Assembly: GCA_964579325.1 (NCBI GenBank)
Contig: CAZOHN010000051.1
Location: forward strand, 1 to 18,089
Source of the DNA: CAZOHN01 sp964579325
GTDB lineage: Bacteria > Pseudomonadota > Alphaproteobacteria > Rhodobacterales > Rhodobacteraceae
Direction of reading: 5' to 3'
Length of the DNA stretch: 18,089 nt
The position numbers were made by a program, and so were the translations under genes. Below, in pieces: positions 1 through 7,385 of the stretch (position 1 is the stretch's first letter; every line of letters begins with the position of its first letter). The notes under the pieces are model-generated. The model saw nothing but the letters and a program-made list of their open reading frames with translations, searched no databases and was not told the origin of the DNA.

Positions 1-689
1 GCCTCGGCGAGGAACCCATCCGCACGTGATCGCTCGATGAACTGATCGAGCGGGCCGATCAGGCGCGTCTCGAGCTTCCTGGGCACGCCCAAGGCCTGCT
101 GGATCAGCATGAAATGCGGCTGAATCAGACGCAGGCCGCCGATCCGGGCGGCGTCCATTTCCAGTTGCGCCCGCACACCTGCGGCCACGTCCAGACCCAG
201 CCGGAGGAAGGTGTCCACCACTTCCGGCGAGGTGCATTCGCGCACGAGGGTGGCCTTGAGGAGGGTGCGGGTCAGAAAAAGGTCATAGGCGCTGTCGCGT
301 CCGACACCGACCAGCACGCCCGTCTGGTCCACATCCTCGTTGCACAGATAGGCGGACTCGTCGCGCACCAGGAAATTGCCCTGGATCGCCAGCCAGGGCC
401 GGGTGAAGGCGACCGTTTCGGCCCTTGCCGGATCGGCGGCGAAAAAGCCGAGGTCGCAGTCACCCGCGCCCACCGCAGCCGTGGCGTCCTTGGCCGCGTC
501 GAAGGGGATGAGACGGCAGTCGAGCGCAAGTTCCGAGGCAATCCGCCGGGCAATGTCGACCGACACCCCGGCCGGCTGTCCCCGCGCATCGCGGTAGGCG
601 AGGATCGGGTTGCCGTAGTTGATAGCCACACTCAGGACACCGGCGAAAGCCGTGTCGAATGCTTCGCCCTTCACCGGCGCCCCGCCCAT
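1..689 (-). CDS. Solute-binding-fold (SBP family 3-like) protein without signal peptide, partial
   Basis: The gene runs off the left edge of the window, so its C-terminus is missing; 229 codons are visible. The translation reads like a family 3 periplasmic binding protein: an opening beta strand and loop 'VLSVAINYGNPILAYRD', then 'GQPAGVSVDIARRIASEL' (the usual G-x-x-x-G-x-x-x-D-[IL] pattern), 'DCDLGFFAADPARAETVAFT' (usual G-x-x-D-x-x-x-x-x-x-x-x-T-x-x-R-x-x-x-x-x-F-[ST]) and a C-terminal helix-rich part 'LDQFIERSRADGFLAEA'. The start is firm: ATG overlaps the prpF stop by one base (TGATG), with GGGAGGGG about 6 nt upstream. From this start there is no hydrophobic N-terminal segment and no lipobox, so export is not supported. 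It is translationally coupled to prpF and the aconitase gene, suggesting it binds a related acid. It could be a cytoplasmic sensor domain or a lyase-like use of the fold. Fold assignment is fairly sure; function is unknown. Confidence 0.8.
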   Translation of the reverse strand, partial: MGGAPVKGEAFDTAFAGVLSVAINYGNPILAYRDARGQPAGVSVDIARRIASELALDCRLIPFDAAKDATAAVGAGDCDLGFFAADPARAETVAFTRPWLAIQGNFLVRDESAYLCNEDVDQTGVLVGVGRDSAYDLFLTRTLLKATLVRECTSPEVVDTFLRLGLDVAAGVRAQLEMDAARIGGLRLIQPHFMLIQQALGVPRKLETRLIGPLDQFIERSRADGFLAE

Positions 690-1855
690 CACGCGCCCCT
701 CCCGCGCAGGATCGCGTCGGGGACCAGCACTGCGCCCTCCATCAGGCGCCGCGCGCTGCGGCTCATGGTGACCGATGTGACGGCCCAGTCGCTGCCCTGC
801 CTGACGGTCTGTGCGCCGACCAGCAGGCTGCCCGAGGGATGGCCAAAGCGCATCTGCGCGCGCGGGCCGCCGAGCGTTTCGCTGACCTTCGTGCCGGGGA
901 TGGCCGCCGCCGCCGCGAGGCCCACCGCGCCGGTGCCGGTCATCGCGTGATGCAGCTTGCCCATGGAAAAGATGCGGGCATTCAGGTGAACGTCCTGTGC
1001 CGAAACCGCTTGACCGCTCGATGCGACGTAGGACCGGGGCGGCGAGACGAAGGCCAGCTTGGGCGTGTGCGGGCGCAAGGCCGTCGCCTCGGCGGCCGTT
1101 GCCGACAGACCCATGCGAACTGCACCATGGGCGCGGATCGCCTCGGCGCGGTCCAGCAGCGCGGCATCGCCGTTGATGTCCGCCTGCAACTCGGCCCCGG
1201 TCAGGCCAAGCGTTGCCGCCTGCACGATGATCGCCGGGTTGCCTGCGTTGATCAGCGTTGCCTCGATGGGTCCGACGCCGGGAACCTCGAGCGTCTCGAT
1301 CAGCTGCCCGGTCGGGAACATCGCATCGGACTGCCCGGGGTCCTGCAGGAATTCGAGCTTGATCTCGGCCGCGGGAAAGCCGACGCCGTCGAGCACGAAA
1401 TCTCCGCCTTCGACAACACGGCCGCCCTGCACCGGCACATGCGCGATGATCCTTGCGCGGATATTGGTCTGCCAGATCCGGACCGTGGCGATCCCGTCCC
1501 GAGGTGGCGTGACCAGACCTTGCGCGATGGCAAAGGGACCGACCGCCGAGGTCAGGTTGCCGCAATTGCCCGACCAGTCGATGACCGGCGTGCCGATGGA
1601 GACCGCGCCGAAGGTATAGTCCACGTCGCAATCGGGCTTCGACGCGGGCCCAACGATCACCACCTTGGTGGTGCTGGACGTGCCCCCGCCCATCCCGTCG
1701 ATCTGCTGGCCGTAGGGGTCCGGGCTGCCGACGACGCGCAGCAGGACCTGGTCCCGGATGGCGGGGTCGGCGGGCAACCAGTCGTCGCGGAAGAACACGC
1801 CCTTGCTGGTTCCGCCGCGCATGTAGACGGCTTGAATCGGGGTCTGCATGGTCAT
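689..1855 (-). CDS. prpF: PrpF-family aconitate/2-methylaconitate isomerase
   Basis: A 388-aa protein, the normal length for PrpF (diaminopimelate-epimerase-like fold). Family motifs are clear: 'YMRGGTSKGVFF' near the N-terminus, 'DGMGGGTSSTTKVVIV' around residue 55-70, and 'VDWSGNCGNLTSAVGPFAI' around residue 90-110, which carries the conserved Cys; 'HHAMTGTGAVGLAAAAAIPG' occurs in the C-terminal half. Characterised members catalyse cis-trans or double-bond isomerisation of 2-methylaconitate (with AcnD), 4-oxalomesaconate, or related unsaturated di/tricarboxylates in the cytoplasm. The start overlaps the upstream aconitase stop by 4 nt (ATGA) and the stop overlaps the next gene by 1 nt, so the three genes form one operon. 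A second ATG lies two codons in. Family is near certain; the substrate is not fixed by sequence because no prpB or prpC is visible. Confidence 0.92.
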   Translation of the reverse strand: MTMQTPIQAVYMRGGTSKGVFFRDDWLPADPAIRDQVLLRVVGSPDPYGQQIDGMGGGTSSTTKVVIVGPASKPDCDVDYTFGAVSIGTPVIDWSGNCGNLTSAVGPFAIAQGLVTPPRDGIATVRIWQTNIRARIIAHVPVQGGRVVEGGDFVLDGVGFPAAEIKLEFLQDPGQSDAMFPTGQLIETLEVPGVGPIEATLINAGNPAIIVQAATLGLTGAELQADINGDAALLDRAEAIRAHGAVRMGLSATAAEATALRPHTPKLAFVSPPRSYVASSGQAVSAQDVHLNARIFSMGKLHHAMTGTGAVGLAAAAAIPGTKVSETLGGPRAQMRFGHPSGSLLVGAQTVRQGSDWAVTSVTMSRSARRLMEGAVLVPDAILRGRGA

Positions 1856-4587
1856 GGCAGCGGCCCCGGGCGGCCGCTGAAAATCTCGCGCAGCACGAAG
1901 GGGACGATGCCTCCGTGCCGGTAGTATTCGACCTCGATGGGCGTATCGAGACGGACAACGAGCGGCACCTCGACTGCGCTGCCGTCGCTGCGCATGATCA
2001 CGAGCGTTGCGCCCTGTCGCGGCGTCAGGGGTCCGTCGAGCCCCTGCACATCGAAGGCCTCCGATCCGTCGATCCCGAGGCCCTCCCGGGTGAAGCCGGG
2101 CGCGAATTCCAGCGGCAGGACGCCGAGAAGGACGAGGTTCGAGCGGTGGATGCGCTCGAAGCTCTCCACGATCACGGCGTCCACGCCAAGCAGGCGAGTG
2201 CCCTTGGCCGCCCAGTCGCGCGCCGAACCGGTGCCGTATTCCTTGCCACCGAAGACAAGGATCGGCGTACCCTCACGCTGATACGCCATCGCGGCATCGT
2301 AGATCGGCACGATCTCCGTGCGGCCCGAGCTTGTGTGTTGGATGGTACGCCCGCCTTCTTCGGGCGCACCATCGTTGCGCGCGGGCAGGATCAGGTTCTT
2401 GATGCGGCGATTGGCGAAGGCGCCGCGCATCATCACCTCGTGATTGCCGCGACGCGAGCCATAGGAATTGAAGTCGGCCGGTTCGACTCCTTGGCCCTGA
2501 AGATAGGCGCCCGCCGGTGTGTCGGCGCGGATCTCGCCTGCCGGGCTGATGTGATCGGTGGTCAGCGAGTTGCCGAAGATCGCCAGCGCTCGCGCGCCCG
2601 CGATGGGCCGCTTGGCCGGTGGGGCCAGATCGAAATTCTCGTAGAAGGGCGGCCGCAAAAGATAGGTCGAACTCGGCCAGTCGTAGATCTGCCCGGTTCC
2701 GGACGGTAGCGCATCCCAGTCAGCGCCGCCGTCGCCCAGGCGCGCCGTAGCGCGGAACGACTCCACGCTCACATGGTCGCGGATCACGGCCTCGACCTCG
2801 GCGTCAGAAGGCCAGATGTCGCCCAGGTAGACCGGCTGCCCCTCGCCGCCGGTACCCAGGGGCTGGGTGGTTATGTCGATGTCCATCGTTCCGGCGATGG
2901 CATAGGCAACAACCAGCGCGGGCGAGGCAAGGAAGTTGGCCTTGATGCTGCCGTGGACGCGGGCCTCGAAATTGCGGTTGCCGGAGAGGACGGCGCATCC
3001 GACAAATTGTTCCGCCTCGAGCACGCTCTCGATGGCGGGATCGAGCGGCCCGGAAAAACCGATGCAGGTGGTGCAGCCATAGGCGACCACATTGAAGCCG
3101 AGCGCCGACAGCGGCGCCAGTAGCCCGGCGCGGCCCAGATAGTCGGTGACGGCCCGCGACCCGGGGGCAAGCGATGTCTTGATCTGCGGCGCGACCCTCA
3201 GCCCCAGTCGGGCCGCATTCCGCGCCAGAAGACCGGCCGCCACCATCGCCCAGGGGTTGGAAGTGTTGGTGCAGGAGGTGATGGCCGCGATCAGGATGTC
3301 GCCGTGGCCGATGGAGAAGGCGTTCTCGCCGCTCCGGACGTCGATCCGGTGTCCGAGGCCGGCGGCATCCACGCCGTAGCCGCCCTCTGCTGCTGGGGTC
3401 GCCAGCATCGCCGCAAAGCGCGCCTTTGCATCGGTCAGCGCAATGCGGTCCTGCGGTCGGCGCGGGCCCGCGATACAGGGCACCACGGCGGCAAGCTCGA
3501 TGGTGATGACGCGGGAATAGTCGATATCGCCCCGCTGCGGCATGCCGAACAGGCCCTGCGCGGAAAGATAGGCCCGCAGCAGGTCCGTCGGCCGGTCGGT
3601 TTCGCGGAAGTAGTCGAGCACGGCTTCGTCGGTGGGAAAGAACCCGATAAAGGCCCCGTATTCGGGCGCCATGTTCGCGATGGTCGCCCGCGTCGGCACG
3701 GGCAATGCCGCGGCGCCCGTCCCGAAGAACTCCACGAAATCCCCGACGACACCTTCCTTGCGTAGCCTCTCTGTAATGCTCAGGACGATATCGGTCGCCG
3801 TCACGCCGACCGGAACGATCCCCACCAGCTCGACCCCGGTCACGTCCGGGGTAAGAAAGTAGACGGGCTGCCCAAGCATACCCGCCTCGGCCTCGATCCC
3901 GCCGACACCCCATCCCAGCACCCCGATGCCATTCACCATCGTGGTGTGGCTGTCCGGGCAGACGACGGTATCGGGAAAGTAGACCCCGGACATCTCGCGC
4001 ACACCCGTCGACAGGCGCTCCAGATTGACCTGATGGCAGATCCCCACGCCGGGCGGGATCACGTTCACCCCGGCGAAGGCTTGCGCGCCCCATTTGAGAA
4101 AGCGGTAGCGTTCCTCGTTGCGCTCGAATTCCAGCCGCATGTTGTGGCGGAGCGACAGCGGCGAACGCACGCTGTCCACCTGAACCGAATGGTCGACAAC
4201 CAGATCGACATGGACCAAAGGCTCGATCAGGGCGGGATCGCGGCCAAGCTCGACCGCCGCGTCGCGCATGGCAGCAAGATCGGCGATGATCGGAACGCCA
4301 TTCAGATCCTGCAGGAGAATGCGTGATGGAACCAGCGGCACTTCGCTATGCCGTTTCCCGTTCGGCTGCCAGCCGGCCAGTTCCTTCACGTGCTGAGAGG
4401 TGATCTTCCTGCCGTCGCAGTTCCGGACGGCGGCCTCGAGCAGTATCCTGATCGAAACCGGCAGCCGGGAGATCTTTCCCGCTCCGCGGCGTTCCAGCGC
4501 AGGCAGGGAATGGAATGCGCCCGCGCCGCCCCCGGGCAGCACGAACTCATCCAGCACATCGAATTCGGCTGTCGGCGCGTCGCGCAT
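1852..4587 (-). CDS. acnA: Aconitase-family hydratase (AcnA/AcnD-like)
   Basis: A 911-aa monomeric aconitase of normal AcnA length. The three [4Fe-4S] cysteines are seen in 'AITSCTNTSNP' and 'YGCTTCIGFSGPLDP'. Other signatures are 'VCPDSHTTMVNGIGVLGWGV', 'LSGNRNFEARVHGSIKANFL', 'TTDHISPAGEIRADTPAG', 'NSYGSRRGNHEVMMRGAFAN' and 'GGKEYGTGSARDWAAKGTRL'. The C-terminal swivel domain signatures are AcnA-type, while the segment 'NTSNPWAMVAAGLLARNAARLGL' and 'STYLLRPPFYE' look closer to AcnD (2-methylcitrate dehydratase). The position before prpF also favours an AcnD-like role. It may act on citrate/isocitrate as an extra aconitase or on a substituted tricarboxylate. The gene follows a LysR regulator on the same strand, 148 bp away, and a GGGAGGGG sits about 7-8 nt before the ATG. 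Substrate is an inference; the family is certain. Confidence 0.9.
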   Translation of the reverse strand: MRDAPTAEFDVLDEFVLPGGGAGAFHSLPALERRGAGKISRLPVSIRILLEAAVRNCDGRKITSQHVKELAGWQPNGKRHSEVPLVPSRILLQDLNGVPIIADLAAMRDAAVELGRDPALIEPLVHVDLVVDHSVQVDSVRSPLSLRHNMRLEFERNEERYRFLKWGAQAFAGVNVIPPGVGICHQVNLERLSTGVREMSGVYFPDTVVCPDSHTTMVNGIGVLGWGVGGIEAEAGMLGQPVYFLTPDVTGVELVGIVPVGVTATDIVLSITERLRKEGVVGDFVEFFGTGAAALPVPTRATIANMAPEYGAFIGFFPTDEAVLDYFRETDRPTDLLRAYLSAQGLFGMPQRGDIDYSRVITIELAAVVPCIAGPRRPQDRIALTDAKARFAAMLATPAAEGGYGVDAAGLGHRIDVRSGENAFSIGHGDILIAAITSCTNTSNPWAMVAAGLLARNAARLGLRVAPQIKTSLAPGSRAVTDYLGRAGLLAPLSALGFNVVAYGCTTCIGFSGPLDPAIESVLEAEQFVGCAVLSGNRNFEARVHGSIKANFLASPALVVAYAIAGTMDIDITTQPLGTGGEGQPVYLGDIWPSDAEVEAVIRDHVSVESFRATARLGDGGADWDALPSGTGQIYDWPSSTYLLRPPFYENFDLAPPAKRPIAGARALAIFGNSLTTDHISPAGEIRADTPAGAYLQGQGVEPADFNSYGSRRGNHEVMMRGAFANRRIKNLILPARNDGAPEEGGRTIQHTSSGRTEIVPIYDAAMAYQREGTPILVFGGKEYGTGSARDWAAKGTRLLGVDAVIVESFERIHRSNLVLLGVLPLEFAPGFTREGLGIDGSEAFDVQGLDGPLTPRQGATLVIMRSDGSAVEVPLVVRLDTPIEVEYYRHGGIVPFVLREIFSGRPGPLP

Positions 4588-4677
4588 CGATCATCCCCTC
4601 CCAGGATGGTCCGCACCCGGCGACCTTTCAGGCCGTCTTGGGTGACACCCTTTGTAACGGGGGGGGGAAGCCTTGGG

Positions 4678-4705
4678 CCAATACGCGTGCTGGGGTGGGC
4701 ACCAA
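4678..4705 (-). promoter_or_regulatory. Candidate promoter for the aconitase-prpF operon
   Basis: On the minus strand, TTGGTG and TATTGG are separated by 16 nt in the gap between the LysR gene and the aconitase gene. The match to sigma-70 consensus is moderate. The nearby 11-bp element GGGTGACACCC (4639-4649), between this site and the start codon, is a short palindrome that could bind a regulator. No LysR T-N11-A site was confidently assigned. Confidence 0.3.
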
Positions 4706-4735
4706 AGAAAAACTATGGGGGAGTGTGGCCGACGC

Positions 4736-5632
4736 TCAGCCTCCTTGGCGATCACCTCGGGAAACGGATCGGAGAATTTCGACGAATGCGGACAGGGCTG
4801 CAGACTCCACCACAGCGGCAGGTCTGATCAGTTCGGCCGAGAGTTGCTGTGTCGGCTTGATGGGACGGGCTACGAGCCCGGGCGGTTGGACGGCCGCAAA
4901 ATAGAACGGCTCGACAAGAGCCAGGCCGACGCCCTGATGAACCAACCGGATGGCGGTGATCGTCTGGCTGACCTGCAGGGACAGGTTCGGCTGGATGTCG
5001 AATTCATCGAACAGGCTCTCCACCTTGGCACGGAGCACGTCACCATCATCATAGGTAATGAGCGTCTCACCCACGAGATCGGCCACCTCAACATGGCACT
5101 TGCCGGCTAGCGGGTGGCGTTCGGGCATGACGCAGATCATCGCGCCCGTGGCTAGTTCTTCTGTCTCGAGCCCGCTGCTGTTGATCCCTCCATAGCAAAC
5201 CCCGAGGTTGAGTTCGCGCGCCACGACACGCTCGATGATGTCGGGGGTTTGCAGGGAATGGATCGTGACATCGACCTCGGGATGGGATCGCGCAAAGATC
5301 GACACCGCATCGACGATGTAGCCATTGGACAGCGCCAGCGTTCCGGCGACGTTGATGCGCCCAAGCCGGCCCTGCGCAAGGGAACGTGCGTTCTGGCTTA
5401 CCCGATTGACCCTTCGGAAGATGTCGGAGATTTCGGGGAAAAGCGCCTCGGCCTCGGGCGAAGCCTTCAGTCGCCCGCCCGCTCTTTCGAAGAGCTGCAT
5501 GCCCAGCTGCACCTCCGTGTGTTGCAGAACCGTGCTGACCGAAGGTTGCGACACGTTCAGCAGCTTGGCCGCGCCAGTGACGGACCCGGTCTGCAGGATC
5601 GCATGTAACACCTCGATCTGTCGCAATTTCAT
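4736..5632 (-). CDS. LysR-family transcriptional regulator
   Basis: A 298-aa regulator of typical LysR length. The winged helix-turn-helix is at residues 1-60: 'MKLRQIEVLHAILQTGSVTG' then 'AAKLLNVSQPSVSTVLQHTE' and 'LGMQLFERAGGRL'. The remainder is the two-lobed co-inducer domain ('GRINVAGTLALSNG', 'HPEVDVTIHS', 'VHQGVGLALVEPF'). The open frame extends 66 codons further upstream, but the LysR fold begins at this ATG, and GGAGGG lies about 5 nt before it, so the longer start is rejected. It precedes the aconitase-prpF-binding-protein genes on the same strand and is the obvious candidate regulator. The inducer is unknown; a tricarboxylate or methylcitrate pathway intermediate would fit the context. 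A dead IS481 element lies directly upstream, so its own promoter region is short (178 bp) or altered. Confidence 0.9.
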   Translation of the reverse strand: MKLRQIEVLHAILQTGSVTGAAKLLNVSQPSVSTVLQHTEVQLGMQLFERAGGRLKASPEAEALFPEISDIFRRVNRVSQNARSLAQGRLGRINVAGTLALSNGYIVDAVSIFARSHPEVDVTIHSLQTPDIIERVVARELNLGVCYGGINSSGLETEELATGAMICVMPERHPLAGKCHVEVADLVGETLITYDDGDVLRAKVESLFDEFDIQPNLSLQVSQTITAIRLVHQGVGLALVEPFYFAAVQPPGLVARPIKPTQQLSAELIRPAAVVESAALSAFVEILRSVSRGDRQGG

Positions 5633-5810
5633 GAGGCCCTCCACAGCAGCGGATGGGCGATCGACGTCAACCGTTCTCGTGCCATCGGTCGTTCTTCTTT
5701 GCCCTGCCTGTAGCGGTCTCGGCTGCCAGTAGGCGGCACCCATCGGAAGGTGGCTGCCCAAGCGGCAATCGCGGTCGCTTCTGTTGTATACCGGTTTCGC
5801 GATTGAATGC

Positions 5811-6788
5811 CTAATTGTGACATCCAGCATCGTTCCAGACCCGCTTCCTGAAAGGGTCCGGTCTCTGGCCCGGCCGGTCCCTGAGGGCGCCGATTGGGGA
5901 TCGCCCTTTCAAGACCGAGTGCGGCAGCTGGCCGTTGGAGAGCCGGACGTAGCGCCGGAGGGTCTTTGCCAGGTCCTCGCTGCTGCGGAAGCGACAGCGC
6001 TGCAGGACGTCCTCGATCCGGCCGTTGAACCGCTCGACCGTGCCGATTGCCTGCGGCCCCATCGGCGGTGCACGATGCCAGGCCCGGCTCAGAGCAGGTC
6101 GAACTCGTGCAGCCTGGTGAGGCGGCGATTGCGCAGGCCGAACAGCCGGTCACCAAAGCCTATTCCCTTCTCGGTCGGCACCCGGGTTTTCTGCATGGGG
6201 GAGGCCCGCTGGAGGTCGCGCAGGACGCGGTGGGCATTGGCTACGGTCAGCGCCGGGTAGATGCGCAGGACGACCCGAGCCACGTCGCCCGCCCGTTTGC
6301 CACGAAGAGGTATCCGCGGCGCACGTCGGCCATCTGGGGAAGGCGTTTCACCTCGATATCCAAATAGCCGGGCGCCAAGGCCTTGAAGGTGCCGTGCGCG
6401 GGCTTCGACACTTTTGGCTTCTTCGCAGATTGCCCACGGATTCGCCATTGCGCCCGGACCAATGGCGCACGATGGCGATTGGCCGCGGGCAGCGATCCAG
6501 CCCGGACCGCGAGATATCCGGGTTGCGCAAGTCGCGTACCACGGCGAGCATGTCGGCGCGTGGCAGCAGAAGCGCCTTGCGCAGCGCCACTGCGACGGCC
6601 CGCTGCTCCGGTGTCAACGTCGCCTGAAGCTCGCGCGGGGGGTGGTTCAGGTCGTGAACCGTATCGCGACTACGCCGCGTCCAGAACGACTGCTCGGAGA
6701 TCCCGCATCGCTCGGCCACCATCCACGCATAGTCCGCGCGCGCCCGGATCACTGCATGTATCTTGGTGCGCCATCGTGCTTGAACCAA
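5811..6788 (-). pseudogene. IS481-family transposase, degenerate
   Basis: Pieces of one IS481-type transposase lie in order but in different frames. The N-terminal HTH part reads from 6788 ('MVAERCGISEQSFWTRRSRD', 'LTPEQRAVAVALRKALLLPR', 'SRSGLDRC'). The frame shifts near 6460-6490 ('AHGTFKALAPGYLDIEVKRL', 'YLFVANGRAT'), again near 6285 ('LFGLRNRRLTRLHEFDLL') and again near 6090 ('TVERFNGRIEDVLQR', 'FRKRVWNDAGCHN'), which is the natural C-terminus. The DDE residues look lost: the first Asp (normally in 'HIDV/HIDI') reads as Glu in 'DIEVK', and the usual 'TDNGxxF' reads 'TEKGIGF'; only the final Glu in 'VERFNG' is intact. The element is therefore inactive and old. Terminal inverted repeats and target duplications could not be identified. 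Confidence 0.82.
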
Positions 6789-6957
6789 CGGTGTGTCAAC
6801 GGATCACCGTCGTCACCTGATTGTGCCGAGAGATCGGATTGATCCCATCCCGTCCCGAACCTCCCGCAGGATCGTCCATGCCCTGAACAGGGCGGAGCGG
6901 TGGGAGTCCATGTGATCATCCGGGATGGACGGGCTTGCCGACCCGAAGGATTGAAAC

Positions 6958-7006
6958 GCAGACTGCAGACTGCAGACTGCAGACAACAGACTGAAGACCG
7001 CAGACC
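6958..7006. repeat. Tandem heptamer repeat, seven 7-bp units
   Basis: Unit GCAGACT occurs three times exactly (6958-6978), followed by four diverged units GCAGACA, ACAGACT, GAAGACC and GCAGACC. The total is exactly 49 bp. It lies in non-coding DNA. A 7-bp period is not a multiple of three, as in slippage-prone repeats. Confidence 0.9.
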
Positions 7007-7355
7007 GGACACGGGGAGTTCGTCGTCCCGGAGGAAGCAGTCGGTCGATCGGGGCCGCACCCCGTCGAGGATGCGCGTGCCGAACCTGGGCACGGGGTAC
7101 CGTCGGTCTCGCGACGCCTCCGTTTGGGTCGTTCCGCCGGAAACTCACCGGAAGCACCCGGATGGGCTCTCGGGCTTGAGTCAGGGCACAGGATTCGGAG
7201 TCCAGCGGGGCCGCAAGTCGAGTCTTGGTGGAATCTTGGAGCGCCCTGTCGCGCCGGAAGAAGGCGCATAGAAGACCTAGCCTCACATGCTCTCGAGGTT
7301 GAAATCCGGTTAACGCTCAAGACGCTTCTGTGTTATATCAATGTCTTGGGTGTCT

Positions 7356-7370
7356 TGCTCAACTTGAGCA
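7356..7370 (-). terminator. Small inverted repeat after hom, possible terminator
   Basis: TGCTCAA and TTGAGCA form perfect 7-bp arms around one base, 15 nt past the hom stop codon. As RNA the stem would be about 5 bp with a 5-nt loop. No U-run follows on the minus strand, so it is a weak intrinsic terminator at best, and could instead be a protein-binding palindrome. Confidence 0.25.
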
Positions 7371-7385
7371 GCGCAGCTGCGGGGC

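Larger units (their letters stand above)
6789..7385. other. Non-coding interval between dead IS element and hom
   Basis: No frame in this 597-bp stretch resembles a known protein. It holds the heptamer tandem repeat at 6958-7006 and, near 7300-7350, a more AT-rich patch with a GGTTAACGCT box (7308-7317). A 32-codon minus-strand frame from 6911 to 6813 ('MDSHRSALFRAWTILREVRD' at its start) could be a gene remnant but is too short to call. The stretch may be decayed DNA associated with the neighbouring insertion. Confidence 0.6.

Noticed and set aside
114..950. Long plus-strand open frames covering the binding-protein and prpF region
   Set aside because: They are GC-driven shadows; the minus strand has family motifs, coupled starts and strong SD sites.
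5633..5830. Extended N-terminus (66 codons) for the LysR protein
   Set aside because: The LysR helix-turn-helix begins at the internal ATG at 5632, which has GGAGGG upstream; the extension is not LysR-like.
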